Shown here in pieces: positions 10,879-24,800 of a stretch of 64,000 bases of DNA. Each line of letters opens with the position of its first letter. Position 1 is the first letter of the stretch. The position numbers and the translations under genes are program-made. This stretch comes from Henckelia pumila (taxonomy: Eukaryota > Streptophyta > Magnoliopsida > Lamiales > Gesneriaceae), in contig NC_133123.1 of NCBI RefSeq assembly GCF_033568475.1, positions 4,588,001 through 4,652,000 on the forward strand. The letters run 5' to 3'. The notes under the pieces were generated by a model that ran no database searches, was not told where the DNA came from, and worked only from the letters and a program-made list of their open reading frames with translations.

Positions 10879-13800
10879 ATGGCTACCCCTGGTCGCGATT
10901 CCACCACCGCAGCCGCTTTCTTCACTACACCCTCCAAAACTCCCGGCGGAGAGAAGTCCGCTTCCAGAAAACACCACCATCAATCCATGGATGCTTCCAA
11001 CAAGACCGGTTCCGAGTTCAAAACGAGATTCGAGGCCTACAACCGGCTTCAGGCCGCCGCGGTTGCATTTGGTGAGAAAATCCCAATTCCTGAGATTGTA
11101 GCACTCGGTGGGCAATCCGATGGTAAGAGTTCTCTCCTCGAAGCGCTTCTAGGATTTCGCTTCAATGTGCGGGAAGTTGAAATGGGCACCCGTCGTCCAC
11201 TCATCCTACAGATGGTTCATGACTCTACTGCACTTGAGCCCCGATGCAGATTTCAGGTCCTGTGCATTTTTCGGTTATTCAAAATGTTATTATTTTGAGA
11301 ATTTGACCTGGTTGATTTGATGCACTACGTAGAATTGAACTAAATTTGTTTGAAGTTTGAAACCATATTGTTTGGATCCTCAGATTGGAAATTATCAAAA
11401 TTTGTTAAAGTTGAACCGTTAATTTCAATGGTTCAGCTCCTTGATTCCAAGCGTTGTGTTGGGTCGTTTCAATATATGTAGACTTCTGATATGAATCTTT
11501 AGTGCTAATGATCTATTTCCTTGATAAAAATAGTTACGTGAACTAAGATCGTAGAATTATGAACATTTAGCTAGTTTTTTAGTTTCATAATCTGGAGTGA
11601 AATCTAAAAGTTGCGATATTTGTAAATATATTGATCAATATTTTTCACTCTTTGGTTTCTGAAATTATGATACAGGATTAGGGACTACCAACGTCTGTGT
11701 ACATTGTAGATTCAGGAACTTGAATGTATCAATTTGGAAAACATTTAAGAATAAAACAAACAAAAATTGATTTATGTACGAGTATCAATCTCTTATTTAT
11801 TTTTTTTATAAAGGAAGCTGACTGAGAAAATATTGCAACAGGAAGAAGACTCAGAAGAATATGGGAATCCCATTGTGTCATCCACTGCAATTGCGGACAC
11901 TATAAAGTCTCGGACTGAAGCGCATTTGAAAAAGATAAGGACAGCAGTTTCTTCTAAGCCCATTGTTATGAGAGCAGAATATGCACATTGTCCTAATCTT
12001 ACCATTATAGATACACCAGGCTTTGTTCTCAAGGTATGCCATGAAAAACTTTAAATATTGATAAAAATTGGAATATTATTTATGTTGTTCCTTTTATAAT
12101 ATTCTTTCTGCACTAAATTTGTAGTTTGAAATTATGGCAGGCGAAAAAGGGTGAACCTGAGAGTACGCCTGATGAAATTTTATCAATGGTGAAATCCTTG
12201 GCCAGCCCACCACACCGAATTCTAGTATTTCTTCAGCAGAGTAGTGTTGAATGGTGCTCGTCTTTGTGGTTGGATACTATTCGAGAAATAGATCCTGCAT
12301 TTAGGAGAACTATCATTGTTGTCTCCAAATTTGACAACCGTCTAAAGGTATATAACTTTGTTTAAGGATTTGCTTGCTGGAAATGTTAATTAGATAATAT
12401 TACAGCGAAAAATTAGAATCAGCGTTATTAACTAATGAAAAATTTCTCATCGTTGATAAAGAAGTTTATAGTTTGCACGAATCAGTTTCTCTTGAGTGCT
12501 GTTGTAAGACTCTAATGCATCAGGACTAGTTCTGGAAATGTTGAATCAATTTTCTCATTGTTGATTAGGTTTTGGGAATAAAAAGCTCGAGAAGTAATTC
12601 TGGCCTTGAGAAATATGACTTAACTCAAATCTAACATGTTCAGGAGTTCAGTGATCGCTGGGAGGTGGATCGCTATTTGAGTGCAAGTGGATATCTTGGG
12701 GAGGGCACTCGGCCTTTTTTTGTAGCCCTGCCAAAGGAGAGATGTGCGATTTCTAATGATGAGTTCCGTAAGCAAATATCTCAGGTAGATACAGAAGTAA
12801 CGTCCTATTTGCGTGATGGTGTAAAGGGGGGATTTGATGAAGAGAAGTACAAATCATACATTGGTTTTGGCTGTCTACGAGATTATTTAGAATCTGAACT
12901 CCAAAAGAAGTACAAAGAAGCTGCCCCAGCGACGCTCGCCCTACTGGAACAGCGTTGCAGTGAAGTAACAACTGAGCTGACCAGGATGGAAAGAAAAATA
13001 CAAGCAACTTCTGATGTTTCTCATCTTCGCAGATCTGCCATGTTACATGTTTCTTCTCTCTCCAACCATCTGGTATGCATCAATGTTTGTATTTGAGTAT
13101 CATTTATCGGAAACTTAATTTTGAATCCAAAATTCCGAAGTTTGAACCAGTGTTCCTGTAAATTGTAAAGGAAGCACTTCTTGATGGAGCAGCAGATCCA
13201 GAACCAGAGCAATGGGGGAAAACAACAGAAATCGAAAAATTCGAGAGTGGTATAGGTTGTTGGCCTGGTGTTACCACTGGTATAAAGCCTGCCAATGCAA
13301 CTCTTTGCCTTTATGGTGGTGCTGCTTTTGAAAGAGTGGTGCATGAGTTTCGTTGTGCCACATATTCCATGGAGTGTCCTGTAGTGTCTAGGGAGAAGGT
13401 ATTTTTCCATCAAAATTTGTGACTATGGGTACAAACTAGACAGTGTAATTTACGTCTAGTAATGTGACAGGTTGCCAATATCTTACTTGCTCATGCTGGC
13501 CGAGGTGGGAATAGAGGAGTTACAGAGGCTGCTGCAGAGATTGCACGTGCTGCAGCCAAGACTTGGCTTGCCCCTCTTCTTGACACAGCTTGTGATCGGC
13601 TTGCTTTTGTTTTGTGCAATCTTTTTGATATTGCTATTGAGAGAAATCACCGTCATCACTCTGGATGTAAGTGGAGAACTTCAGATTTTTTTATGTTTCA
13701 TATTTGCCTCATCACATATAGCTTTTTTACTGTTATATTTTATGTTAGATGGTCATCAATCTGAAGATATGGATGGATATGTTGGATTTCATGCTGCATT

Positions 13801-14844
13801 AAGGCACTCTTACAATTGCTTTATTAAAGGTCTTGCCAAACAGTGTAAACAAGTAGTTCGACACCATCTGGATTCAGTTACTAGCCCATATTCGAAGGTC
13901 TGCTATGAAAATGATGTTCTGGGGAGTTTAAGTTCAGGTGTAAACTCGATTTCTCGAGGCAACCAAGTATCAGCAGGATCGTTTTTCCTTGAGCTTAGCG
14001 AAAGCAGGCCTGCTTTGCACAAGGAAGTCAGTAAAGATCAAGAAAATATACCCCCTGAAAAAAATGAAACTACACCAGGGAAAGCAGCCGAGGGTAGAGA
14101 TGCTCTCCGAGAATTCCAAATGACGGTGCCAGAGACCCCATCGCCTGATCAACCAAGTGATGGAAACTATCTGGTTAAAAAGGAAGCTGGTAACTGCATT
14201 GAAGTAGGGGCAAGAAAACGTCATCCTAAACTTACAGGAAATAATAGAAATTCGGATCATTATGTAATTCAAAATGGTGGTGGCCTCTTATTTGGTTGTG
14301 GAGATAATAATACTTCCAGATCAGGATCAGCTTATTCAGACATATGTTCATCTGCTGCTCAGCATTTTGCTCGAATTCGTGAGGTTCTAGTTGAGAGGGG
14401 AGTGGCATCAACTCTGAATTCTGGTTTTTTAATACCTTGGTAAGGGGCTGTGCTTGTCTTAACTATAGAGTTTTTATAAAAAAAAGGAAATGTCATATGT
14501 ACCAGCTAAGTAATCACCATGTTTCTTCCTGTTTATTATAAAACACCATATTGATTAGAGGAAGCCATTAAACTCATCTTTATATCCATGAAACTAAATC
14601 CTTATTGGTGATAAATCTGAATCGAATGATGTGGGATATGATTTTTCACTTGTGCAGCAAAGAGCACCTCATGGTAGCACTTGGATTGGATTTGTTTGCG
14701 GTGAGCGATGAGAAGTTTATGGACATGTTTGTTGCGCCTGGAGCTTTGGATGTACTTCAGAATGAAAGACAGTCGATTCATAAACGCCAGAAAATATTGC
14801 ATTCTTGCTTGAATGAATTCAAAAATGTTGCAAGATCACTTTGA
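10879..14844 (+). CDS. DRP5A: Dynamin-related protein 5A
   Basis: This is a dynamin-family GTPase of the plant DRP5A type, which in Arabidopsis acts in cytokinesis and cell-plate formation. Exons: 10879-11256, 11842-12033, 12141-12347, 12644-13072, 13171-13398, 13471-13666, 13749-14439, 14658-14844. All junctions are GT-AG and keep phase, giving 835 residues. GTPase motifs: P-loop GGQSDGKSS (about 77-85), G2 region GTRRP (103-107), G3 DTPG (183-186), G4 SKFD (252-255). Downstream lies the helical stalk, then a DRP5A-typical stretch with DQENIPPEKNE and VPETPSPDQP. The last is a Ser/Thr-Pro-rich segment that could be a CDK target (inference). The end is FKNVARSL. ARC5/DRP5B was considered, but its P-loop surroundings and N-terminus differ. 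The low-complexity N-terminus (about 50 residues) precedes the conserved FEAYNRLQAAAVAFGEK, so the start is reasonable. Confidence 0.93.
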
Positions 14845-17800
14845 CACAGCCACATCATTTGTATAATATGCTGGAGAGGTATGGTATTTTTCACATCGAG
14901 TGAAACTATTTGGATTCTATGATTTGACTTCCCTTTTCACACAGAGTGAATAGGTTTACTTTGTATCATTAATTGAGTCTGTGTTCTGTGATATTTTCGT
15001 TCACTTGAAAGAACTGTGAGTTCGTTTAAAAAAACCTTATGTTTACCCCTCAAGGTCATTATATTATTGGGTGTCCAATTATTTTTCCTCGGTTCAGCCT
15101 TTCTATGACTTAAATTTCATGCATTGTTGCAATTATTACAAGGGATAATTATTCAAGTCTTTAACTTTCGAGGGACCTATGTGTAAGTTTAGTTAAATAG
15201 TCTAATGACTAATCATTGAAGAATAGCTTAACAAGCGTTCATTATACTACGAATGATTCAATGGTCATGAATTTTAATTATTACGTCTTCTGAATTTTTA
15301 GAATAATTTGAGTGGAATACATGCTTCAATTCACTGTTTCAAGTTACATATTATGATCGATTGATAATTTATCTTATTCAATCTTTTATTTACTTGATCA
15401 TATTATTTATCGATTATTATCGTACAACAATCAAATCATTAATTATTTATCTTAAATCAATCAATTAAATCATTGAATTTAAATTACAATATTACCCTTA
15501 ATAAATAATATTATTCACACTTAATTATTTTTAAAAAGACAAAATGTTATCATTCAAATCAAACAAATTATTGTTTATCAATTAAATCAAATATTATATT
15601 AATTATTATTTTTTGTTTTATTTTATTATATCAGATTATTTATCTCTATATTATTATCTTATTTTAAACTTCAAATAGTACCAAAAGGTATCATCTCTTT
15701 TAAAGAAAGAAAGTTTTCAAATTTCAAATGGTATCAAAAGGTATTATCTCTTTCAAAGAAAGAAAATCTTCAAATAAAAGCGTATAGAGGTAAAATGTAG
15801 TATTATAGAGGGCTTTTTTTATTGTTATTAAAATTAAATTTAATATACCGACTATTTATGTTAAATATAAAATGAGGTGAAATACTTTTCAGATATTGTG
15901 ATGTATGTATGTCATTACTGTTTTTGAGAAATAATTTTTTTTTAAAAAAAACGTCACAAATATGGAGGTTTTTGAAAGCTTGCTATTTTTATGATGATAT
16001 AGTATAGTTTATAAAATTTATGATACAACTATATGATATTATCACCAACAAAGCAATCTAAAACTGTAATGATATAGTAATGAAAATTATGTGATTAATT
16101 GCGTAATTGACTATCTAAAATTCTTAGATTACTAAAACTATCGTGAAAAAAATATCTAAATATTAATTCAACGTATTTCCAAATCTTGAGGACATATACC
16201 CCTTTGTAAGCATTTTAGAGATATGTATGTTCAAGAAATGGAAAGACATTAAATTAATAATTATGGGATGTTTTCAACAATTTCACGATTTTATAAAGAT
16301 AGTGTTGTAATTAACTCAAAAATATATAATGTTGTATTTCACACGGATAGGCAAGAAACACAGTGTTATAACTTATAACCACTTGAATAAATAATGTGGA
16401 GATAAATGCCTACCGTTAGCATTTTGTGCACATTAATTAGATTAAATAATTACGATGACTGTAATTTGTAAAATCTCAAGGTTTGGATATACCATTTTCT
16501 AGGTTTGTTTTTTGAAACTTTTTTTTTATGACTGTTCTAATACGATGGGTTTCACTTAATCTCATTTTAATTTCGTATGTAATTATCTTGGTTTGATATA
16601 ATATTTCGTGTTCATTAATAAAAACTTGGAAGAAAGTTTTTATAATATTTAAGTATTTAGCTATCTATCCCTTTATTTATTAAGCTGTTGCCTGTTAGGC
16701 TATCCACTTTTTCTCTGCTTTTCCTTGTATTCTGTATTCTATCCAAAACCATGGTTGTCAAGGCCATTTTTTATTTTTTATTTTTCAAAAAGAAAAAATG
16801 TGCTAATTATCTAGTCAACATATAGAAATTTCAGCTGATACTTGATATAAATAAAAGTTATTTGTCCCACTTGGAATATATTGCAAATTGTTATATAAAT
16901 AGCACCACGAAATGTCTAGTGTCACGCACACATCTTGTGTGGCCAAACGAATTGTTCAACATAATGATTAAATATTATATAGAATATTGTATTATTATAA
17001 TTATTATAAATAAATAAACATGTGATAGCTATGTATTGGCAATTAATTAACTAAGTATCCAGCTTCAAACAATATCGTTTGGTTCGTCGAACATTACATA
17101 AAGCCAATTAGAATTTACTATATAAGATAAAAAAATTGAAATATATATATGGTCAAATATACTAACTTATAAAAGGGATTAATTATATGTAGTGAACTCA
17201 ATTATTGTCACAATTAAGCGGCTCGAAGCTGAGATGCTAAGCCTACGTACGATATTTAATTATGTCAGCTATGCGGGAATAATCAAATCAATTAAAGCAT
17301 TAAAAAGTGTGTGTGTGTGTGTGTGTTTTTTTTTTTTCAAATTTTTTTTTCAGCTTTTAAATTTTTAGTTTTTTAAATAACAATTATCGATGCTTTTAAG
17401 CTTTCTGCTCAATTGAAACTTTTGATTTTTCTAACCAAATTCAATATTAATCCTTTTTGCGCTCGCACTATTGAAATTGTAACAGGTTATGAGAAATTTT
17501 ACATAGAGGAGTATGTTGCATGGAGCTAGACCTAAATTATAGGATACATGTAAATCACATGTGACATAGTATCAAAACCTAAAATTATGTGAAATTATTG
17601 TACATGAAATTTGAGGGAAAATTATGAAGAATAATAGCCCACTAGTACTCACTTCATGCTTGTTCGACTCTGCTTGCATTAATAAAGTGAGCCGCATTAA
17701 AATATTCCATACATATATACGTTTCTTTCAACCCCTTTTCGATATTCCATTTTAATGGGAATTTGATTCTTTCCGAGTCTTAAATCTTAATTAATAATAA

Positions 17801-17899
17801 TATAATATGCCTTCCCATTTCAACATCTATACTAGGACATGATGAACTAAGCGAACAAAATTTATTCACATTTTAAAGTCAATTTCATTGTTCACATTA

Positions 17900-18120
17900 C
17901 TAGTTACGGAGCACACGCGTTGCGTGTGTAACATAATGTATGATTATATGGGTGAACAATTAGATTTCTAATTAAAAAAAAAAAAAATGAGAGAAACTGC
18001 TATAACTTGAAAATTTGGTTGCAATCAAGGGGCAAAACTGAAAGAAAATTTTGGTGTTCTCACATCATATCAAAAATAGTTTTTATAATGGTTTCAAGTA
18101 TTATAATATAATAATATAGA
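17900..18120 (-). mobile_element. Small non-autonomous Helitron, second copy
   Basis: Read on the minus strand, the element begins TCTATATTATTATATTATAA after a host A. It ends in CTAG before a host T, with the hairpin CACACGC/GCGTGTG at 17912-17928 just inside the end. The interior aligns with the 428-647 copy, for example GAGAACACCAA followed by a T-rich run and TTTTxCCCxTTGG. The size is 221 bp and no protein is encoded. Confidence 0.8.
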
Positions 18121-18549
18121 TAATACGATATAGAGTAAAAAGTAAAAAAAAAAAATATGAATAAAATCGAAATGGAAATCTATATAAAAAATTGACCGAC
18201 GAAGATGTCATATAAGAGTTTTTTTTGAAGTAAAAATCATTGTGCGGCATATATAGGGCCTCGTGCAATAGCGAGCACTTATAAATTTTATTGGATTTGA
18301 ATGAATGTCAACAATTGCTTTATATCAAAATTTGTATACAACTGTGTCTAAAAAGAAAACTATTTGCAATACAACGTTTGGATTCTAGTAATTGAGTGAG
18401 TGGACTAGTTTTAATTTATTTGTATAAATAATACAGTTGCAAAATTTATTAATCCAGCTGATACAAGTACAACTAACCAAATTCTGATCGAATGCAAACA
18501 CGTGCATTTAAGAGAAACATATAAAACGGATGCGAGGTTGGTTTATTTA

Positions 18550-18745
18550 ATTATGAAAAATGCTAGATGTATATTTTGTAGTGTACACGTTGGTTTACAC
18601 TCTTACTTAAAATTTTCTTAATTTCTCTCATTAATAGCAAAATACCCATAATAAGAAATAAATATCTAGTTGATCAAGGAAAGTTTTATAATTAATAAGA
18701 AAAAGTGTTAATCAAGGTGTACGCCGATGTGTACACCTAATATTA

Positions 18746-18820
<75 letters not shown>

Positions 18821-18837
18821 GCGTACACCTAGTATTA

Positions 18838-18870
<33 letters not shown>
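18550..18870. repeat. MITE terminus with expanded AT microsatellite
   Basis: An inverted-repeat pair, GTAGTGTACACG near 18580 and CGATGTGTACACCTAATATT near 18727, suggests a MITE related to those near 20.1 and 25.1 kb. It is followed by about 85 bp of (AT)n and then a second copy of the terminus, CGGCGTACACCTAGTATTAC near 18818, and more (AT)n. The terminal motif appears to have been duplicated together with the microsatellite. Confidence 0.5.
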
Positions 18871-18873
<3 letters not shown>

Positions 18874-20064
18874 CGAGGAAATATGCGTTATATCCGCTAC
18901 ATTTAATGGGAAATCGTGTCTTAACTATTTATTTTTTTATTATTGTTATATGTTATGTAATGATTAAGACCGAGTTCGATTCAGTAAATGCTTCCATCAT
19001 CACCACATAAATAATATTATCACCACTTTTTCTATTTCTTTTTAATTATGCGTCATCAATGAAAAGAAGTGGGATTAATTTAAAATTACACTATGGATCA
19101 CCGTCTCACTCATTTAGCTAGGTTTATTTATATTGTCAAGCAATTTTATGTTTTGTTTTTATTTAATGGAGATTTTAATAAAATAAAATAATGATAAAAG
19201 TAGGTAATTACCATATTAATTTAATATGGGTAGATTGATACAAGAGTAGTAATATATATATATAATGAGATATTAGGATACTATTTGGTTTGATGTATGT
19301 TATAAGTAATATATAAATAAGTAATATAATGTAATAAAAATAAATATGAAATGATAGTTAAAATAGTATTGAATTTGATTGATAAATTATGGTTTAATTG
19401 ATTTGATTGATTAAATTTTATTTAAAAATGTTAAATGACTATTTTGTCATTTTAATAATAAATAAAATAAAAATTAAATTATTTATAAGGGATAATATAA
19501 CAATTTGAATTCAATGATTTGATTGATATAGATAAATAATTAATAATTTGATTGATGTAAAATAAATAGTTAATATGGATAAATAATATGATGAGAAGAA
19601 CGTGAGATGAGATGATATGAGTTATACATATATTAGTAATATGGTGAACAGAACGATGCCTAGAAGTATTATATCAATATATATATGTGTGTGTGATGTG
19701 GACCAAGAAAAATAACTACTCAAATTAAATGACGTGATTAGAGTAGTCTGTCAAATGAGGATCAAATCCTTTGAGTTTTTGTCGGATAATTTCTTGCATG
19801 ATCTCTAGCGTCTGTTCCTGAAACATATGACAATCTTAAATAACTTATTTATCGAATTTCAGTTATTTTAACTAATAATGATTTAAGTTAGAATACTGAA
19901 TACGTTCAAGTATTTGATCCCCATTCTACGGATTACATGAATCCCGTAATTCTACGAAGTTATCTTTATTGTCTGCAATGCATCCGTAGGTAATGTATGT
20001 ACGATACAATGAATACAAAAATGTTTTAGGGTTGGGTGTGAACTGACATCATTACATACAAGAA

Positions 20065-20229
20065 GAATGTTATATGTACACGGAGTTTTACACGTTGGAT
20101 TATACATTACACTTAAAATTATATGATTATCCCTCCACTTGATTTGAAAAAAAATCTTTCAAAAAAATGCATGTAGAATAATTATATAATTTTAAGTGAC
20201 ATATGTAACTAAACGTGTACATACAATTC
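20065..20229. mobile_element. MITE with TGTACACG-type ends
   Basis: The left end AATGTTATATGTACACG and the right end CGTGTACATACAATT form inverted repeats. Both arms continue into a shared inner motif (CACTTAAAATTATAT and its complement). The arrangement matches the element at 25016-25174, including the central GATTTGAAAAAAA(T)CTTTCAAAAA. No autonomous partner is visible. Confidence 0.6.
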
Positions 20230-21103
20230 ATGCAAAACAACACACCGCCTCTTCCTGCTTTTACAACCATCCATCCCATCACCACCTTTTTTTAATTAAT
20301 ATCTACTAATAATTCATATATTTTCGGTCTCGTTCGTTTAGATTCGTGTACGTTTTCACACATATTACGAATTTTTTTTGACAAAATAAATTTTTTAAAA
20401 AAATTCTTCATTTTGTTTGTATGCAACGAAGAAGATTTTAATAGGATACAGTAACTGTAGAATGAGGGGGTAAAATAGTAAAAGAAACGATGATGGGTGT
20501 CGTACGGTACAGTTTTCAATCGCAATCAGAGACTGGGTCTACTGTAGGTTTCTGTAGTCAATGAGTTCAACTTGAAAGTTCCCACATTCAAAATTACTAT
20601 TAATATTAATAAATGATGTGATTACCAATTATGTTATTTAAGGATGTAAATTGACCAATCAATCCCTACAACCCTTCCGCGAAGCAAAATATAAAGAGAC
20701 AAAACAAGTCAGGTTTAGTGTGGGGGAAAAAAGGGGTTGTTGGGTGGCTCAAAGACTTCAACTTGACAACAAAACAAAACAAAACAGGATAACATGCGTT
20801 TTTCTTTTTTATTTATATTAAATTAAATATAATATTAAAATAAAATTTTATAGCAAATGGTAGAAATAAATAGGAATCAGTTCTTCCATCGTTTGCTTTG
20901 AAGGTTTCGTCATTTGATTAGGACTCATTATATTATATTATATGATTTGAATTAAAAAATGGTTTGCCATATTTAATGTGAAAAAAGAAAAGAACACCTC
21001 CAATCTCCAAACCCATTCCCATTCCTCTTCTTTTTCACTCATTCATAAAGCTTTCATCTCCACCCAAACCTTTTTCCCCTTTGTGTTTCATTTATTACCA
21101 ATT

Positions 21104-21829
21104 ATGGATATCACCTCTCCAAGAATTCAAGAAAGAGACCTGCACAACCCATCCCCCACCACCTCTCCCCACAGCAATGGCGGCGGAGGCGGCTGCACCA
21201 CCAGTAATGGGTCGTCGGTGATGCTTGTCGCCACCCCGCCGCTCACCCCTAATCCAAACCCCATTTTCAGATCTAACGAATCCAATCCATATCCCACCAC
21301 TTTTGTACAAGCCGACACTTCTTCCTTCAAACAGGTCGTGCAGATGCTCACCGGCTCCTCCGAAACAGCCAAACATGTTTCCAGAACCGATCCCACGTCG
21401 GCCTCCGCATCCGCCCCCAGAGGCGGCGCCGGCGGCAGCATACCGCCTATCAAAAGCACCGGCCAGAAGAAGCAAGGTTTTAAGCTCTACGAACGCAGGA
21501 ACAGCCTCAAGAACGGCCTCATGATCAACACACTGATGTCGGGTTTGTCTCAAAACGCCGCCTTTTCGCCGAGAAAGCCCGAGATTTTATCTCCGAGCAT
21601 ACTCGACTTCCCGGCGCTGGTTCTCAGTCCGGCGACGCCATTGAATGAGGATAATCTGAGCAGACCCTCGCCGGCCGCGATCGGGAATTCGTTGGAAGAG
21701 GAAAAGGCAATCGCCGAGAAGAAATTTTACTTCCACCCGTCGCCGAGGACGGCCCCCGGCGACGCCGCGCCTCAGCTCCTACCACTTTTTCCGGTGACCT
21801 CGCCGCGAGTTTCAGGGTCCTCTTCCTAA
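21104..21829 (+). CDS. VQ-motif protein (VQ4/VQ33-like)
   Basis: VQ proteins bind WRKY transcription factors, and several of this subgroup are substrates of MPK3/MPK6 in defence signalling. The frame is a single exon of 241 residues, usual for the subgroup. The VQ motif FKQVVQMLTG lies at about 75-84, preceded by TTFVQADTSS. A second conserved block, KLYERRNSLKNGLMIN, is typical of the VQ4/13/33 subgroup. Many Ser/Thr-Pro sites (ATPPLTP, SPRKP, SPATP, HPSPR, TSPR) fit MAPK phosphorylation, as known for this subgroup. ATG 21104 is chosen because MDITSPRIQERDLH resembles the family start. The frame stays open about 126 bp upstream from a GTG, but that part is a CT-rich leader. Codons are markedly GC-richer than the flanks. 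Nuclear location is inferred. Confidence 0.9.
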   Translation: MDITSPRIQERDLHNPSPTTSPHSNGGGGGCTTSNGSSVMLVATPPLTPNPNPIFRSNESNPYPTTFVQADTSSFKQVVQMLTGSSETAKHVSRTDPTSASASAPRGGAGGSIPPIKSTGQKKQGFKLYERRNSLKNGLMINTLMSGLSQNAAFSPRKPEILSPSILDFPALVLSPATPLNEDNLSRPSPAAIGNSLEEEKAIAEKKFYFHPSPRTAPGDAAPQLLPLFPVTSPRVSGSSS

Positions 21830-24800
21830 AGGGAAACTAATCTTGAATTGGAAAAATTTCATCCCGGAGACTAATCAAGGTAGAGATATCATTCTCCATT
21901 TGTACAATTTTATCTTTCATTTTTCACCCTTCGATTATTACAAAGAGATCAAAAAAATTAAAAAAAAAATGAAAGAAAAAAAAAATCGTCACAGCATTAT
22001 TATTATTATTATTTCTTTCGTAATTTGTGTTGACTTGTATCCTATTGCTGAATTTTGAGCCGATATTTACACCTTCACCGTTCTTTACTAAATGTCACAT
22101 CGACCCCATAGATATTTTTGAGATGGTAATTTATAAAGTTTAGCATTTTCAAAGAGGAAATGTTCTAAAAAAGAATAATTCATTGAAATCTCTTGTCAAA
22201 TGGACTTCACTTGAAAAAGAATAATTCTTTGTTCAAACAATCAATCTAATCAAACCATAGTTGATGTAGGATCAAAATTCGTATTCACTTATTCTTATAG
22301 TCACTATAAATTTAGAACCCTTATTTTTTTATGTTGGAAATATTTGATTGGTCTAAACATATTAAATTTTTTGTTTGAGAATATTTTTCTTTTTTTTTTT
22401 TTTAACCGACATAGGAAAACATTCCTCCACGCAAATTTTACTTCAAACCACTAATGTTTTTTCAAAAAAAAAAAATTTATGCTTGGTTATTGGATTTGAC
22501 TCGGACAGCGACTAATGAAAATAAATTAAACTTGAGAAAAATAACGTGGTCTGATTTCTAATAATTGGGTCAACACATGGGACCAGCTAAGCCTATATCA
22601 ACTTGGGCTTCCTTGATTAGGAAGGTGCATGTTTATGTACGGCCCACTTTTTTATATTTATACTGCATTTTTTGGTCCAGCCATTTTTTTAAATTTTTTT
22701 AAAGATTTTTGAGTAAAATTTGTTTTATGGAATTCGTGGTACATATGAGTTATACTTATGACACCAATGCCACGAACAACTTTGGGATTAAATAGCAAAC
22801 AATCTGACAAGAATACGAGTTTAGTACATGTGTTTATTAGAAATATCCACAAATATATGTTCGATATATATCCACAAATATCTTATGTGTGTGACAATGT
22901 GTGTGTGTGTGTGTGTTTTTTTTTTTTGGAAATATGTTTGTGACAATGTGTATTATATAAAATTTAAGGTATGTCAAAAAAGTTTTTTTATTTTTTAAGA
23001 TGCGGACTTTTGGTATACAACATTTTTATTTTCGAGATTTAGTTGATTTTTATTTTATATCAAATATTTGGAAGTTAACTTTCGAAAAATAAAAATTATT
23101 AAATATTTAGAAAAAGTGTCCATGGACAACGTGTTTAGGCCCACTAAATCCATGTTAACTAATAATCCAATGGGCTCATACTTTGTATTTTGAATGATGA
23201 TTTTACTAATAATATATAAAATTTATGCTGCTTTTTTTTATTAAAAAAAAACAAAATAAATAAATTGAGCTTTTCGAGTGCGGGCCGGTGAGACAACACG
23301 AAGTTTGATTAGACTTGAAGAATCGAAATTAGATACGTCACGTAACTTATCAAACAAACATTTGCATCATTTGTTAATATATTAATTTTTTTATTGATAT
23401 AAGAAAATATATAGTATTATTGTCGCTGTTGTTATTATTATTTATTAATATATTATCTGAGTTGAAAATTTAGTCATGGATCTCGGTACTTTTTTTTTAA
23501 TTTTTTTTTTTTTAAAAAAAAAAACAAAGCAAAACAATCCCTTCTGATGATTCTGAGCCTGTGTTTATTTAAACAAAATTGAATTTGCAATATGATATAT
23601 AGAATTAACGATGTAAAATGGCAAACAATTAAATAAGTACAAGTTTATTATTCTCTAAGAAATATACCAGCACAAGTTATCTTGTTCTCAAAACTATTTT
23701 AAAATATCTGATTTAATAAATTTAATAAAATACAATTATTATTTTTAATTTTCTAATGTTGAGGTGCCTATCGTCTAATTGCCGACATGAAAATAATTTA
23801 TTTGTCAAAATATTCAGGCGTCAACACATATACTCCAAAAAAGTAAAATAAAATGTAGTTTTCATCATCACAGTTATTAAATTGTAGTTTTTGAATCAAT
23901 CATTATACATCAAAATCCAACGTAAGATTGTTTTTGAATCTTCAAAGAGTTTGAAGCTCAAATCAGATAATAAAACTATAAACTCCCAATTATTTATCAG
24001 ATGATATTGAAATAATTTAACCTTTAATTGTAAAATTAAGTCCGATGGGTATCAAGAAATTTCAACTAGGATCGGAAGTTTCACATCCAGAAAGCTAGTT
24101 AATCGAGTTATTCCAACAAAATAAAAGTATATAATAGAGTTGACATTATGTTTCTTAATCGAGTAAATTTTTTTTTAAAAAATATTATTAAACTGCAGTT
24201 TGTATGTCGTCATCAGTGACTGAAATAATTATTATATATCCAAGTAACTAGACAAATCTAATATAGAATTTTTCTTGGTATAATTTAGTTTTTTATCGTA
24301 ATTAATTTAGAAGAAAATTAAACCACTAAAATTATATTATTAACATCACATTGTTTCGATAAACACGATTCGTATCTATGATGTTTTGTTTACCTAAAGT
24401 CATGACCGAGAAGGAAAATGCTGTGACATTTCTTTTAAATGGTGCTGCTTATATTAATCGTGCACCAAAAAATGTACATACTTGTTGTGTGTATACACCA
24501 AACTATTTGGCACTTATATTAGGCTGTTTTAATGTGATAGTTCAGTGACATTTTTACAATTCGTCGTCGTGAATATTGACCCATTTGCACTTAGGGTTTT
24601 ACTATATTTTAATTAAAATTTCGATGACGCATTTATACATATACACAAATATATATACACACACAAAATATATATGTTTTAATTAGTCACCTATATATAT
24701 TTTCAAATAATAAATGCAACTATTCTAATTTTTTTTATACGTCATCCTTTATTATTTAATGCTATCATGCTCAATCAAGTTATGCACCGCGCGTATTATT

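Larger units (their letters stand above)
14845..21103. other. Gene-free AT-rich stretch
   Basis: No coding exon was recognised; stops are dense in all frames. The stretch holds a minus-strand Helitron (17900-18120), a MITE with a long AT microsatellite (about 18550-18870) and another MITE (about 20065-20229). A (GT)n tract lies near 17308-17326. The last 100 bp or so before 21104 is a pyrimidine-rich leader of the VQ gene. Confidence 0.65.

Noticed and set aside
13472-13748. Reading the segment before 13749 in the frame of the following DRP5A exon
   Set aside because: The conserved DRP5A sequence from 13471 to 13666 is in another frame, and a GT-AG intron at 13667-13748 restores the phase. 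The long open frame is partly intron.
21095-21553. Two overlapping minus-strand frames (152 and 110 codons) over the VQ gene
   Set aside because: They are shadows of the GC-rich VQ coding sequence, Gly/Ala-rich and without any recognisable domain.
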